From Betaproteobacteria bacterium (GTDB lineage: Bacteria; Pseudomonadota; Gammaproteobacteria; Burkholderiales; SG8-39), in NCBI GenBank assembly GCA_009693435.1, contig SHXF01000034.1, positions 1 to 43,168 on the forward strand: a stretch of DNA of 43,168 bases, given 5' to 3'. Shown in pieces: positions 23,119-33,258 of the stretch (position 1 is its first letter; the number at the start of each line of letters is the position of its first letter). The notes under the pieces are model-generated. The model was given only the letters and a program-made list of their open reading frames with translations. It did not search any database and was not told the origin of the DNA. A program made the translations under genes and the position numbers.

Positions 23119-23783
23119 CGCAAGAAATTCCCGTGCGGCGGTCACGGGGGCGATCAGGAGATATTCTCGCGACCGTTATGCGATGTCGGGAACCGGGTGT
23201 CAGGGATGCTCGTGAAACAGTTTCCCTTGCGCGTATTCTGGCGCGACATATCGCAGCCTTCTCCCAGGAAAGAAGCCGGAAGTTCTGCGCGACCGTCAGC
23301 TGGCGGATTGAAATCGAGAGCTAGCAACCATTGGCATTGACGCAATCCGCCTTGGCCGGACGCTTATGGCGTCGCTCGTCAATGTTGCTATGGCTCGAAT
23401 CATTCCTTGATCGGACGGTCATGCTTTAGTGACATGTGCATACGCATGATCTGCGGCAAAACACAAATCATGAGACAGAGCGTTTGACCACAATAGTTAC
23501 TCTCGCACTAACGACGGTGTCGAAGAAGTGTTGCGGATGACCGACTAAGTCAAACCATTTTCGGAAAAACTCAAAGCGCAGGCGATTCCCTGGACGCGAT
23601 CAGCCAATTGGTTCATCTGACCCCTCCCGCGCAGATCGTGCCAAACGAGTGCAAGTAATGGGAGAAGATCATCTGTGCATCCGAATTTAGGGGGACGCAA
23701 TAGCCCTCCACGTTTCCGGAAGCGATTGCGGCATGGTCAAACCGGACCCGATTGAACACGATTTATATCGTAAGGAAGGCACG
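23119..23783. other. 665-base stretch without a recognisable gene
   Basis: Both strands carry only short open frames without family motifs, start context or supporting codon pattern. I see no strong hairpin terminator, repeat or RNA gene. It is probably a graveyard of older insertions between the thioredoxin-fold gene and the ligB-like stump. Confidence 0.5.
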
Positions 23784-23897
23784 ATGGAAAATCTGATCTA
23801 TGCATTCGGCAGCTCACATGCCCCGCAACTCGCCATGCCGCCCGAGACCTGGGAATTGCGCGCCGATGTGGATCGCAGACGCAACCGCCGTGTATAG
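23784..23897 (+). pseudogene. LigB-type extradiol dioxygenase, N-terminal stump
   Basis: A 37-codon frame reads MENLIYAFGSSHAPQLAMPP, then ETWELRADVDRR, the opening of class III (LigB-like) ring-cleavage dioxygenases, including the first iron-ligand His in SSHAPQL. A strong ribosome-binding site (AAGGAAGG) precedes the ATG. The frame then runs into a stop, and partial IS91 sequence starts 17 nt later. The insertion end cut the gene; the remaining ~240 codons are not in the window. Confidence 0.7.
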
Positions 23898-23913
23898 ATT
23901 CTCTTGCTGCGGG

Positions 23914-24342
23914 AAATTCAAACCCTCTTTTTCTCCATGCTTAACGGTATCACCGGGCCGAAAAAGGGACCAATTTGCGAGGAGTTTTGTGAAAAATCCC
24001 CCCTCACGTGGGTTTTTCGGTCTCTGCGTCGCAGCGTGGGGGCCGATTTCGACGCGCTCTGTCCGCATCACGCGATCGCAGGACGCGTGATGTAGTGGCA
24101 CAAGCGTTCGAGGTTCTTGCGCTGATGCGTGCCACAGCGCACCCCGGAATGCAGGCTGAAGCCGTGCGCATCGGCGCATAGGCCCGCCGTGGCTTTCTCG
24201 TCCCGGCCCGGTACGGTTCGCAGGCTCAGTACCTTCTGTCCGTCGCGCGGCCCCTGCGCGATGCGATAGCTGAACGAGGCCGCCTGCAATGACGCCAGCG
24301 GGATAGTCCGTATTCATGTCGGCCAGGTAGGTCATGCCCTGC
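23914..24342 (-). mobile_element. IS91-family element copy A, internally deleted relic
   Basis: Shares with copies B and C the same ~200-bp end (AATTCAA...CTCTTTTTCTCCATGC, then an AAAAATCCCCCC / GGGTTTTT stem) and, joined directly to it, a piece of the transposase gene (minus strand: SYRIAQGPRDGQKVLSLRTV (in parts), DEKATAGLCADAHGFSLHSG (in parts), VRCGTHQRKNLERLCHYITRPA (in parts)). About 500 bp present in copy B are missing between the two parts. It cannot move by itself. Confidence 0.75.
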
Positions 24343-24408
24343 CGCCGGCTTCTCGGGGAAAATCAGCGGGCGTAGAATACCTACTTGGTAAAACTTCTGG
24401 AGCGAGCG

Positions 24409-24645
24409 ATGAGCGCCGTGCTTGTATCAACCAAGGGACAGATCGTCCTCCCCGCCGCCGTGCGCAAGGCGCTCGGGTTGAAGCCTGGAATGCGTGTCGA
24501 AATCCGTGTCGAGGGCAAAGGCGCGCGAATCACCCCGGCGCCGGTCAAGAATACGGCGAAGCTTTCCGAGATCCAGTCCATCCTCAAGCATTCCGGCCCG
24601 CGGGTGGCTGTGAGGGATATGCGGGTTACGGACTACAAGGACTGA
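24409..24645 (+). CDS. AbrB/SpoVT-type antitoxin (VapB-like)
   Basis: A 78-residue swapped-hairpin AbrB-fold protein: VLVSTKGQIVLPAAVRKALGLKPGMRVEIRVEG (in parts: STKGQIVLPAAVRKALGLK, GMRVEIRVEG), the standard looped-hinge DNA-binding domain, followed by a tail that probably blocks the toxin. I start at the ATG at 24409; GGAGCG lies 4 nt upstream. The PIN toxin begins 4 nt after the stop. It should bind its own promoter region, where a short TACC-TACTT-GGTA repeat lies at about 24378-24390. The pair looks intact. Confidence 0.85.
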   Translation: MSAVLVSTKGQIVLPAAVRKALGLKPGMRVEIRVEGKGARITPAPVKNTAKLSEIQSILKHSGPRVAVRDMRVTDYKD

Positions 24646-24649
24646 TGGC

Positions 24650-25045
24650 GTGCGCGCCCTGGATACCAACGTGCTGGTGCGCGCCCTCGTTCAAGATGAC
24701 GCGGCACAGGGCCGGCGCGCGCAGGCCTGCCTGAGCGCACAGCCGGTATATATCCCGATAACGGTGATCCTTGAACTGGAGTGGGTGCTGCGCTCGCGAT
24801 ACGGGTATTCACCCAAAGTGATTGCGGACGCGATGGAAAAGCTCGCGATACTGGAAAATGCCGTCTTAGGCGAGCAGGCGGCCGTTGTCGCGGCGGCCAG
24901 GAAAATGCGGCAAGGCTGGGACTTCGCTGACGCGCTGCACCACGCGCTTGCCGCCGGCTGCGATGGGTTCGCCACCTTCGACACCGCTCTGTCACGGCGC
25001 GCCGGCCGTGACGATTCAACGGCCCCCCCGGTGATCGCTATCTGA
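24650..25045 (+). CDS. vapC: PIN-domain ribonuclease toxin (VapC)
   Basis: A 131-residue PIN toxin. The four acidic catalytic positions are visible: ALDTNVLVRAL (Asp4), ILELEWVLRSRYGYS (Glu), WDFADALHHALAAGC (Asp) and FATFDTALSRRAG (Asp). The length is normal. It starts with GTG 4 nt after the antitoxin stop, so translation is coupled. PIN toxins cut tRNA or rRNA at single sites; the target here is unknown. The gene ends in a repeat shared with 33086-33238. Confidence 0.88.
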   Translation: MRALDTNVLVRALVQDDAAQGRRAQACLSAQPVYIPITVILELEWVLRSRYGYSPKVIADAMEKLAILENAVLGEQAAVVAAARKMRQGWDFADALHHALAAGCDGFATFDTALSRRAGRDDSTAPPVIAI

Positions 25046-25196
25046 GGCGCGCGCAATTCCAATATTTCCTGCGGTCGCGCAAATCGATGTCTGCCATGGC
25101 GACTGCAGCGGAATCATGCGTCGACCCTTCTGGCGGTAAATGCCGAAGTCGGAATCCAGCGTGAAGATCGCCTTGCCCGTGTCCAACGAGGCCACG
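25044..25196 (-). repeat. 153-bp dispersed repeat carrying a vapC 3' relic, copy 1
   Basis: Nearly the same sequence lies at 33086-33238. On the minus strand it encodes ASLDTGKAIFTLDSDFGIYRQKGR (in parts: AIFTLDSDFGIYRQKGRRMI), the end of a PIN-domain toxin with its last catalytic Asp pair, fused to a short N-terminal piece (VASLD), so the middle of the toxin is deleted. The right part (RDRRKYWNCAR in one frame) also follows the amidohydrolase gene at 21515-21546. Confidence 0.75.
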
Positions 25197-25285
25197 GGAG
25201 CGCCGGCCCTCTTTCAATGCTGCCGTCCAGCGAATGGGGTCTTTCCTCATCATGGTCTTTCGCCTGGGCACATTTTCTTTGAGAA

Positions 25286-25714
25286 TCAGGAGGCCCCCAA
25301 GCGTCCGAGTAATTCGCGAATCTTCGGCTCCGGTTTCCAATAACCGGGGCCTTTCAGAAATTTGCCATTGTCATCATAAATAGGCTTTCCGTCTGCGCCG
25401 AGCTTGCTTGCGTTGCTGTCCATAATGACAGTCAACACCTCCTCAAGCGGGAGCCCGTACTTGAGGGCCTCCGAACGGCAGTAGACGATGATGTCGCCGA
25501 GTACGTCCGCAATGGCCACTGCCAAGTCTGTCTTGCTTGCGCCATTGCGTGCGCCTTCGATAATCTCATCGATCTCGTCTACTTCATCGCGCAGCGTGAT
25601 CTTGAATTTGCCCAGCCGGTCTGCCACGTCTTCCGGGATCGTGGGCACACTGTGTTTGGGCAAGCGATACATTTCGTTCATGAGCGCGATGCGCTCGGCA
25701 AAGGGTGTGTTCAC
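25286..25714 (-). CDS. MazG-like / phosphoribosyl-ATP pyrophosphohydrolase-like NTP pyrophosphatase
   Basis: A 142-residue all-alpha NTP-pyrophosphohydrolase-like protein. RDEVDEIDEIIEGARNG fits the ExxE metal-binding helix of the MazG/HisE superfamily, and VAIADVLGDIIVYCRSEALKYG fits its second, ExxD-like helix (here Asp residues). The end, KLGADGKPIYDDNGKFLKGPGYWKPEP (in parts), is typical of a phage- and bacteria-borne group that acts on (d)NTPs. I choose GTG at 25714, 6 nt after GGAG; an open frame to 26008 runs on without homology. Substrate unknown. Confidence 0.78.
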   Translation of the reverse strand: MNTPFAERIALMNEMYRLPKHSVPTIPEDVADRLGKFKITLRDEVDEIDEIIEGARNGASKTDLAVAIADVLGDIIVYCRSEALKYGLPLEEVLTVIMDSNASKLGADGKPIYDDNGKFLKGPGYWKPEPKIRELLGRLGAS

Positions 25715-25883
25715 AGTGTTCTCCGATATCTTCTCGGCAAATGGTAAACCAAAGTGGCTCTTGTCCAACTCTTTGTCAGACTTTTCGTATGTGCGACATA
25801 CGCGGGCCTGGCACGTTTTATTCGATGCAGGATGCGAAAAAACACGATGGGAGACGTCGAAAGAAGTGATACGCCGAATTCCC

Positions 25884-25985
25884 GTGATGGCGTCGGGCGC
25901 GATCACCCTGGCGGGCGATGCCGCGCAACTGCTCGCCGATCCGCGCGTGCGCGAGGCGTATCTGGGCGAGGAGGCCGGATCGTGA
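25884..25985 (+). pseudogene. livF: LivF-type ABC ATPase, C-terminal relic
   Basis: The frame VMASGAITLAGDAAQLLADP, then RVREAYLGEEAGS and a stop, is the well-known end of LivF, the branched-chain amino-acid/amide importer ATPase (VxExGxIxLxGxAxxLxxxPxVxxAYLG). Everything before it, including Walker motifs, is missing. It lies in a patch of mixed remains left of IS91 copy B. Confidence 0.7.
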
Positions 25986-26061
25986 TGTGTATCGGCATCA
26001 ATACACAAGTTACCCGCTGATCGGCCCTGGGACGCGACTCATTGAAGTATTTTCGATAGAT

Positions 26062-26144
26062 TCAGGATTTTTCCCCGTACTCGGCCCGAAGCAACCGAGC
26101 CGCGGCGACCATCGAACGCAGCTTGCCGTCGGCCGCGTATAGGT
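26062..26144 (-). pseudogene. Unidentified protein C-terminus cut by IS91 copy B
   Basis: On the minus strand a short frame, LYAADGKLRSMVAAARLLRA then EYGEKS and TGA, runs from the IS91 end. Its composition looks like a real helical protein C-terminus, but I do not recognise the family. It begins exactly at the IS boundary (26145), as the atpG stump does at copy C. Confidence 0.3.
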
Positions 26145-27166
26145 AATTCAACCCTCTTTTTCTCCATGCGCAACGGTATCACTGCGCCGAAAAGCGACCA
26201 ATTTGCGAGGAGGTTTGTGAAAAATCCCCCCTCACGCGGGTTTTTCGGTCTCTGCGTTGCACCGTGGGGGCCGATTTCGACGCGCTCTGTCCGCATCACG
26301 CGAGCGCAGGCCGCGCGGGATCGTCAGCCCCGTTGGAGAACCGCTTTTGCCTTGAACCTCAGGCCGCCTGGAAGAGATTCAGCGGCCGCGCCGGTGAACG
26401 CGGCGGGGCGCGGGCAGGCAAACCCAGGTGCGTGAGTATCCTCACAATCACCGCAGGCTCCTCGATGGCGGCGATGATCCTGAACTCTCCCCCGCACTGC
26501 GGGCAGTGTTCGAGGTCCAGGTCAAACACGCGCCGGAGCAGGCGCGCCGAGCCCATGCGCGCCGATGTGTGTTCGTGCTCCGCGGCGTGTTCACTTGGTT
26601 TCTGCACGGGGCCCGGCACGATCGCCGCGCGCAGCCCGGCGTTGGGCGCGAGCACGCCGTGAAAGCCGATCAGGTGCAGGCGTGGTCGCGGCACCAGCGC
26701 TGCCAGGGGCTGCATGAATTCCAGCGGCGTCATCCTGATGTGGGTGGTGCCGTCGCGCCAGGGGCTTTTGAGTTGCAGCACGACATCGCCGGCGGTGTTG
26801 CGCATGATCCTTTCGTTGGCCAGGGCCGGGCGTGTGATGGTGCGACACAGGCGTTCGAGTTCCTTGCGCCGATGCTTCCCGCAGCGCACCCCGGCACGCA
26901 GGCTGAAGCCTTGCGCATCGGTGCACAGACCCGCCGTGGCTTTTTCGTCCCGGCCCGGCACCGTGCGCAGGCTCAGCACCTTCTGACCGGCGCTCGGCCC
27001 CGGCGCGATGCGATAGGTGCAGTAGGCCGCCTGCAAAAGCGTGAGCGTGTTATCCGGATCGATGTCGGCAAGGTAGGTCATACCCTGCTCTTCGATGAGA
27101 TAGCCCAAGCGCGTCAGCAGTTTCATCAGGCGCGCGATGATCTTGTCGAGCAGGACCGCACCGGAA
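26145..27166 (-). mobile_element. IS91-family element copy B, 5'-truncated
   Basis: A 1.02-kb piece with the same end as copies A and C (AATTCAACCC at 26145, then the AAAAATCCCCCC / GGGTTTTT stem at 26221-26250) and the C-terminal two-thirds of the transposase gene. The transposase 5' part and the other terminus are missing; a Gdt1 relic starts at the break. Confidence 0.8.
26359..27160 (-). pseudogene. IS91-family transposase, C-terminal part (copy B)
   Basis: About 265 codons of an IS91/ISCR-like transposase: VLLDKIIARLMKLLTRLGYL (in parts), EEQGMTYLADI, AAYCTYRIAPG, GQKVLSLRTVPG, DAQGFSLRAGVRCG, CRTITRPALANER, MTPLEFMQPLAALVPRPRLH, GFHGVLAPNAGLRA and the late zinc-like knuckle HCPQCGGEFRIIAA, ending RILTHLGLPARAPP...QAA. 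The HUH and catalytic-Tyr domain should lie upstream and is absent, so this copy is inactive. It belongs to a different IS91 subgroup from the element at 8-9 kb. Confidence 0.8.
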
Positions 27167-27169
27167 TAC

Positions 27170-27384
27170 CCGCATGGAAGCCCTGCTCGTCTCGATCGGC
27201 ATCGTCGCGCTTCGATTCTCTAGCCGCGGTGGTGCTGGGCACGACGGTCGGCATGCTCCTGGCCAACGCACCCGTGGCCTTCATCGGCGAAGCGTAGGCA
27301 AAGCGCTTACCCGTGCGGGTCGTCCACATGACCGCGGCGCTCGTTTTCGCCGGACTGGGCATGGGGGTGCTCGTGTTCGGATAG
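27170..27384 (+). pseudogene. Gdt1/TMEM165 (UPF0016) family protein, C-terminal relic
   Basis: The plus strand reads LAAVVLGTTVGMLLANAPVAFIGEA, a TAG stop, then AKRLPVRVVHMTAALVFAGL (in parts) and GMGVLVFG. This fits the second hydrophobic repeat of the Gdt1/TMEM165 Mn/Ca transporter family (GTTLGMMLANVPAVxxG...LPxRxVHxxAAxxFxxLG). The in-frame stop and missing first repeat (with its E-x-G-D-K-T motif) show it is dead. It begins where IS91 copy B breaks off. Confidence 0.6.
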
Positions 27385-27447
27385 CACCGATCGGGCGCAT
27401 GGCCTCTTTTCCGGGGTGACTGGCGGAATTTGATTGATTTGGGAACT

Positions 27448-27606
27448 ATGGCTAAGCGGCAGGTGGGACTGCCGGACGAGTACTGGATGACGTTGGTCGC
27501 CATGCCGTCTGACATGTGGCCCGTAATCGTCGTCGAAAACGGCCGCACAGTGTCGAAATATCTTACAGTCGATTTGATCGCAGTGCCTCCCGTCGACGAT
27601 AAGTAA
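27448..27606 (+). CDS. Possible 52-residue hypothetical protein
   Basis: A small frame from ATG 27448 to TAA 27606 with a weak upstream TTGGGAA. The product (KRQVGLPDEYWMTLVAMP, then DMWPVIVVENGRTVSKYL) has a strand-rich, protein-like pattern but no family I know. It could be real or chance. Confidence 0.3.
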   Translation: MAKRQVGLPDEYWMTLVAMPSDMWPVIVVENGRTVSKYLTVDLIAVPPVDDK

Positions 27607-27692
27607 TTGATTTTTTAAGTGATACCAATGGCTACAGCAGGGCGGCACGAATTTTGCTTTAGCGCCAGTATCACATATCCGTGGAGACTGAA

Positions 27693-28469
27693 ATGCGTGA
27701 TCAGCTCTGTCGCTTGATTTCCATCGTCCCATTCACTGTTGGACTTGCCTGCTGCGGTCAGGCATGGGCGACATTGGTCGATTTCGACGATGTCGCGCCA
27801 ACCTACACGAATTCACCGTTGTTTGGCAACTGCGGGCCGGCGGATTGTGCCCAGACCACGCTCTTGTCACGCGGCTTCGAATTCTCAGTGCCCGCCATCA
27901 ATACCGCGCAGCATGTGCACTTGGTCAGCAGCCCCTATCATGCTTCGGGGACGGTGCCGGCACACCAGTACTATGCGTACAATGGAACCCAGTACATCGG
28001 GCTCGACGCTTGGCAGATCGCGATGCGACTGCCCGGCGGCGGCGCATTCGCGCTGATGAGTATCGATGCAGCGGAAGGCTTTCTCATCGACCCGCTGGGC
28101 GAGCGCAACAATCTTGCCCTCGCGCCGCTTCATCCCAATACCGCCACGCGGCTGCGCGTTATAGGCACCTACTCGGGCGGAGGTACGGTAGTCCAGGATT
28201 TTGATTTCGATGGCGTCAACGATTCGTTTCTTGCTCCGAACGCGGCAGATTTTCAGACGTTCCTGCTTCCGACGACGTTCACGGACCTTGTTTCGGTCGA
28301 ATTTCAGGGGCTTAATCCTGGCGACGGCCATCCTTTCGGCGCCTTCAACATCGACAATGTGTCAGTAACGCCCACCGCGATGCCGTTACCCTCGACCGCA
28401 TGGCTCGTGCTGTCGGCTTTGGGGGTGCTGGCTGGCCTGCGTAAACGGTATCAATCGCTGGCGGACTGA
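27693..28469 (+). CDS. PEP-CTERM/VPLPA-type exported protein
   Basis: A 258-residue exported protein. The signal peptide (LCRLISIVPFTVGLACCGQAWA) is cleaved before TLVDFDDVAP, which begins the beta-sandwich domain common in PEP-CTERM proteins (FDDV...GFEFSVP...YAYNGTQYIGLDAW...GGAFALMSIDAAEG (in parts)...VEFQGLNPG...FNIDNVSVTP). The C-terminal sorting signal is a variant: AMPLPSTAWL, a hydrophobic helix, then RKRYQ, the VPLPA-type form rather than VPEPA. GGAG 7 nt before ATG 27693 supports the start. With the protein at 250-936 it implies an exosortase system in this organism. Function unknown; possibly an extracellular matrix component. Confidence 0.85.
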   Translation: MRDQLCRLISIVPFTVGLACCGQAWATLVDFDDVAPTYTNSPLFGNCGPADCAQTTLLSRGFEFSVPAINTAQHVHLVSSPYHASGTVPAHQYYAYNGTQYIGLDAWQIAMRLPGGGAFALMSIDAAEGFLIDPLGERNNLALAPLHPNTATRLRVIGTYSGGGTVVQDFDFDGVNDSFLAPNAADFQTFLLPTTFTDLVSVEFQGLNPGDGHPFGAFNIDNVSVTPTAMPLPSTAWLVLSALGVLAGLRKRYQSLAD

Positions 28470-28782
28470 TGAGTTTTCAGTCACCCGGGTTCGCTGGACG
28501 CGGGCAGACCCGGTGCTCGAGGTTCTTCCTCACGTTGTAGTAGAGTGGCCTCTACCAGAATTCCCGTGTCCGTTGAGCAAATGATCGCGGATGCGGGTTC
28601 TGGCGCAGATCGCGCACCGGGTACTCTTTCGCCTGCGTCGATGGAGCAAGCGGATTCACGGGTCCTGGAATTCGAAACATTGCCATTCGAAGAGCCGCAA
28701 ATGGGGCGGTGTTCCGGGTCGTTTTCTTGTCAGAACTGACAAGCCGGCGATGCCGGCGAGGAAGCCGGACGCCCGTGCCGGG
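28470..28782. other. 313-base intergenic stretch
   Basis: No gene recognised. Near 28739-28766 a GCCGGC-GAT-GCCGGC palindrome and a further GAAGCCGG copy lie just downstream of atpC on its strand and could form a terminator hairpin for the atp block, though no T-run follows clearly. Confidence 0.4.
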
Positions 28783-30677
<1,895 letters not shown>

Positions 30678-30681
30678 TTAA

Positions 30682-31401
30682 TCAAACTGCCGCCGCCCCG
30701 CGGACGATTTCCGACAGCTCCTTGGTGATGGCCGCCTGACGCGTCTTGTTGTAGATGAGGGTCAACTCATTGATGACGTCACCCGCGTTGTCCGACGCCG
30801 TTTTCATCGCCACCATGCTCGCCGATTGTTCCGACGCCATGTTTTCAGAGAGCGCCTGATAAATGATGGTTTCGATATAGCGTGTCAGAACCTGATCGAG
30901 TACCGCCTTGGCGTCGGGTTCGTAGATATAGTCCCGGGAACCCGTGGGTGCGCCCAGCCTTTCACCGGAAAGCGGCAATAGCTGTTCCGCCGCCGGTTCC
31001 TGTTTCATCGTATTGATGAAACGCGTATAGAAAATGACGAGCCGGTCAAAACGGTCCTGCGTATAACCGTCCAGCATCACCTTGATGGCGCCGATCAGCT
31101 TTTCCGTTTGCGGGCGGTCGCCGATTTGGGTCACGTGCGACACGACGTTCGCGCCCAGGCGCTGCATGAAACCGAGCGCCTTGTTGGCGATGCAGCACAC
31201 TTCGAATTGCTCGCCCTCGGTCTCCAATTCCTTCATCTGGTTTAGCGCCAGACGCTGGACATTGGTATTGAGTCCGCCGCACAGACCCTTGTCGGTCGTA
31301 ACGATGATGATGCCAACTTTCTTCACCGTGTCGCGCGGCACCAGAAACGGGTGGCGATACTCCGGGTTTGCGTGCGAAATATGGGCTGCGACGGCGTACA
31401 T
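30682..31401 (-). pseudogene. atpG: F1F0 ATP synthase gamma subunit, 5'-truncated
   Basis: About 240 codons of gamma remain: [35 protein letters not shown] (in parts), the body, and the intact C-terminal helix [20 protein letters not shown] (in parts), [19 protein letters not shown] (in parts). The first ~55 residues, including the N-terminal coiled-coil helix that fits the rotor, are missing, cut at the end of IS91 copy C (31404). An ATG in the junction makes a frame, but the product could not form a rotor shaft. Confidence 0.85.
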
Positions 31402-31403
31402 GA

Positions 31404-32292
31404 AATTCAACCCCCTTTTTTCTCCATGCGCAACGGGATCATTGGGCCGAGAAGCGACCGATTTGCGCGGAGGTTTGTGAAAAATCCCCCCTCACACGGG
31501 TTTTTCGGTCTCTGCGTTGCACCGTGGGGGCCGATTTCGACGCGCTCTGACCGCATCACGCGCGCGCAGGCCGCGCGGGATCGTCAGCCCCGTTGCAGAA
31601 CCGCTTTTGCCTTGAGTATCAGGCCGCCTGGAAGAGATTCAGCGGCCGCGCCGGTGAACGCGGCGGGGCGCGGGCCGGCAAACCCAGGTGCGTGAGTATC
31701 CTCACAATCACCGCAGGCTCCTCGATGGCGGCGATGATCCTGAACTCTCCCCCGCACTGCGGGCAGTGTTCGAGGTCCAGGTCAAACACGCGCCGGAGCA
31801 GGCGCGCCCAGCCCATCCGCGCCGATGTGTGTTCGTGCTCCGCGGCGTGTTCACTTGGTTTCTGCACGGGGCCCGGCACGATCACCGCGCGCAGCCCGGC
31901 GTTGGGCGCGAGCACGCCGTGAAAGCCGATCAGGTGCAGGCGTGGTCGCGGCACCAGCGCTGCCAGGGGCTGCATGAATTCCAGCGGCGTCATCCTGATG
32001 TGGGTGGTGGCGTCCCGCCAGGGGCTTTTGAGTTGCAGCACGACATCGCCGGCGGTGTTGCGCATGATCCTTTCGTTGGCCAGGGCCGGGCGTGTGATGG
32101 TGCGACACAGGCGTTCGAGTTCCTTGCGCCGATCCTCCCCGCAGCGCACCCCGGCACGCAGGCTGAAGCCGTGCGCATCGGCGCACAGACCCGCCGTGGC
32201 TTTCTCGTCCCGGCCCGGCACGGTGCGCAGGGCTTAGCACGTTCTGACCGGCGCTCGGCCCCAGCGCGATGCGATAGGTGCAGGAGGCCGCC
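31404..32292 (-). mobile_element. IS91-family element copy C, truncated
   Basis: About 0.89 kb, nearly identical in its left 800 bases to copy B: same AATTCAACCCCC end, same AAAAATCCCCCC / GGGTTTTT stem, same transposase C-terminus. It cuts atpG on its left and stops abruptly at 32292, 36 bases before higA. Confidence 0.8.
31619..32290 (-). pseudogene. IS91-family transposase, C-terminal part (copy C)
   Basis: Encodes the same last ~200 residues as copy B (CRTITRPALANER, MTPLEFMQPLAALVPRPRLH, HCPQCGGEFRIIAA, LTHLGLPARAPP) with few changes. Relative to copy B, an indel near 32228-32236 (AGGGCTTAGCACG for AGGCTCAGCACC) shifts the frame in the TYRIALGPSAGQ region. Upstream codons are missing. 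Inactive. Confidence 0.75.
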
Positions 32293-32327
32293 CCGCGTTG
32301 AGGTTCAGCGAACCGCATCGGGGTGCG

Positions 32328-32645
32328 TTAGATCAATGCCGCGCTCGCCAGCGGCTGGATGTGCTTGTATCGCTTCTGGTCCTGCGCAAGATCCCAAAGG
32401 TCAACGGCTTGCTGCATCCGCAGCCAAATCTCCGGCCCATTTCCCAAAAGCTTGCCCAGGCGGATTGCCATGTCAGGCGTCACGCCGCGCTTCTCGAGCA
32501 GGACCTCCGATACCGTCAGTCGCGAGACGCCAAGGAGTTCGGCGAATTCTTTTTGTGTCAGATTCAGCTCTGGCAATACGTCCTCGCGCAGAACTTCTCC
32601 CGGCTGGGTCGGCCGGCGGTTCGGGTTTCTCAAAGTATCGACCAT
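32328..32645 (-). CDS. higA: HigA-type XRE antitoxin
   Basis: A 105-residue antitoxin of the HigA/VapI group: RRPTQPGEVLREDVLPELNLTQKEFAELLGVSRLTVSEVLLEKRGVTPDMAIRLGKLLGNGPEIWLRMQQAVDLW read in parts (PGEVLREDVLPELNLTQ, FAELLGVSRLTVSEVL, MAIRLGKLLGNGPEIWL). The helix-turn-helix and the PxxWLxxQxxYDLW-like ending are diagnostic. It follows higB with a 1-nt overlap (TGATG), the reversed toxin-first order of HigBA. It represses the operon through sites upstream of higB. Confidence 0.9.
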   Translation of the reverse strand: MVDTLRNPNRRPTQPGEVLREDVLPELNLTQKEFAELLGVSRLTVSEVLLEKRGVTPDMAIRLGKLLGNGPEIWLRMQQAVDLWDLAQDQKRYKHIQPLASAALI

Positions 32646-32923
32646 CAGTGATAATCCTCCAAGTCAAGATCGGCCGCGTTTGGGTCGGCAAACCGGAAAG
32701 TAATGCGCCAGTTTCCGGACACGGCCATCGCCCATTCCCCCTTGCGGTCGAATTTCAGCGAGTGCAAGTTCATTCCAGGAACATTCAACTGTTCAACAGC
32801 GGTTGCGGCATCGATCAAATCGAGAATGCGGCGAATGCGTGACGCGTGCTTGGCATTGATCCCGCGGGTGCCGTTCTTCCTGAAAAACAGTTTTAGGCCT
32901 TTGTGCCGGAAGCTCTTGATCAT
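32645..32923 (-). CDS. higB: HigB toxin (RelE/ParE-like mRNA interferase)
   Basis: A 92-residue RelE-fold toxin of the HigB/plasmid maintenance killer type: IKSFRHKGLKLFFRKNGTRG, NAKHASRIRRILDLIDAATA, VPGMNLHSLKFDRKGEWAMA (in parts), VSGNWRITFRF and DLEDYH at the end. The closing WRITFRF...DxDxxDYH block is typical of ribosome-dependent mRNA cutters of this family. Toxin first, antitoxin second. Its start lies next to an inverted repeat that probably holds the operator. It appears intact, one of few complete genes in this stretch. Confidence 0.9.
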   Translation of the reverse strand: MIKSFRHKGLKLFFRKNGTRGINAKHASRIRRILDLIDAATAVEQLNVPGMNLHSLKFDRKGEWAMAVSGNWRITFRFADPNAADLDLEDYH

Positions 32924-32931
32924 TGAACTAG

Positions 32932-32972
32932 TGTAATCCTAATAATTACTCAGTGCAATGCAATGGATTACA
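32932..32972 (-). promoter_or_regulatory. Probable HigBA operator
   Basis: TGTAATCC (32932-32939) and GGATTACA (32965-32972), 8-bp arms 25 nt apart, bracketing an AT-rich stretch (TAATAATTACT) that could hold a promoter reading into higB. The left arm is 8 nt upstream of the higB start. Confidence 0.5.
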
Positions 32973-33033
32973 TTGTTTGAAGTTGCTTTCTCGCACATTC
33001 GCGGCGCAGTTTGCAAAGCATACCTGGCCGAAG

Positions 33034-33087
33034 CGCGATGTTGCGAAATTGCCGCAGGCTCAGCAGCAGCCGGACGCGGGCCGCTGA
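33034..33087 (+). pseudogene. Amidohydrolase 3' end, second copy
   Basis: The frame RDVAKLPQAQQQPDAGR and TGA repeats the last codons of the amidohydrolase at 20023-21516 (GDVAKLLQAQQQSDAGR) with few changes. The rest of the gene is absent. It shows that a second amidohydrolase-vapC-vapB block existed here and lost most of its sequence. Confidence 0.7.
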
Positions 33088-33238
33088 GGCGCGCGCAATT
33101 CCAATATTTCCTGCGGTCGCGCAAATCGATGTCTGCTACGGCGACAGCAGCGGAATGATGCCTCGACCCTTCTGGCGGTAAATGCCGAAGTCTGAATCCA
33201 GCGTGAAGATCGCCTAGTCCGCGTCCAGCGAGGCCACG
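33086..33238 (-). repeat. 153-bp dispersed repeat, copy 2
   Basis: Partner of 25044-25196; by eye the two differ at only about ten positions. It contains the 3' part of a PIN toxin and the common GCGCGCAATTCCAATATTTCC stretch (in part: GCGCGCAATTCCAAT) that also follows the amidohydrolase at 21519. Confidence 0.75.
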
Positions 33239-33258
33239 ATAGGGCCGTTGTTAGCGAC
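33136..33258 (-). pseudogene. vapC: VapC-like PIN toxin with internal deletion
   Basis: Directly downstream of the RHH antitoxin, the frame reads VANNGPIVASLDAD, a TAG, then AIFTLDSDFGIYRQKGRGII (in parts), PLLSP and stop. The start matches the first PIN strand (V-D-x-G-P-I-V-A-x-L-D) and the end matches the last; some 90 middle residues are gone and the first catalytic Asp is now Asn. The toxin is dead and its antitoxin is orphaned. Confidence 0.65.

Noticed and set aside
23133..23345. Short frames on both strands in the 23.1-23.8 kb gap
   Set aside because: No family motif, no ribosome-binding site and no protein-like composition.
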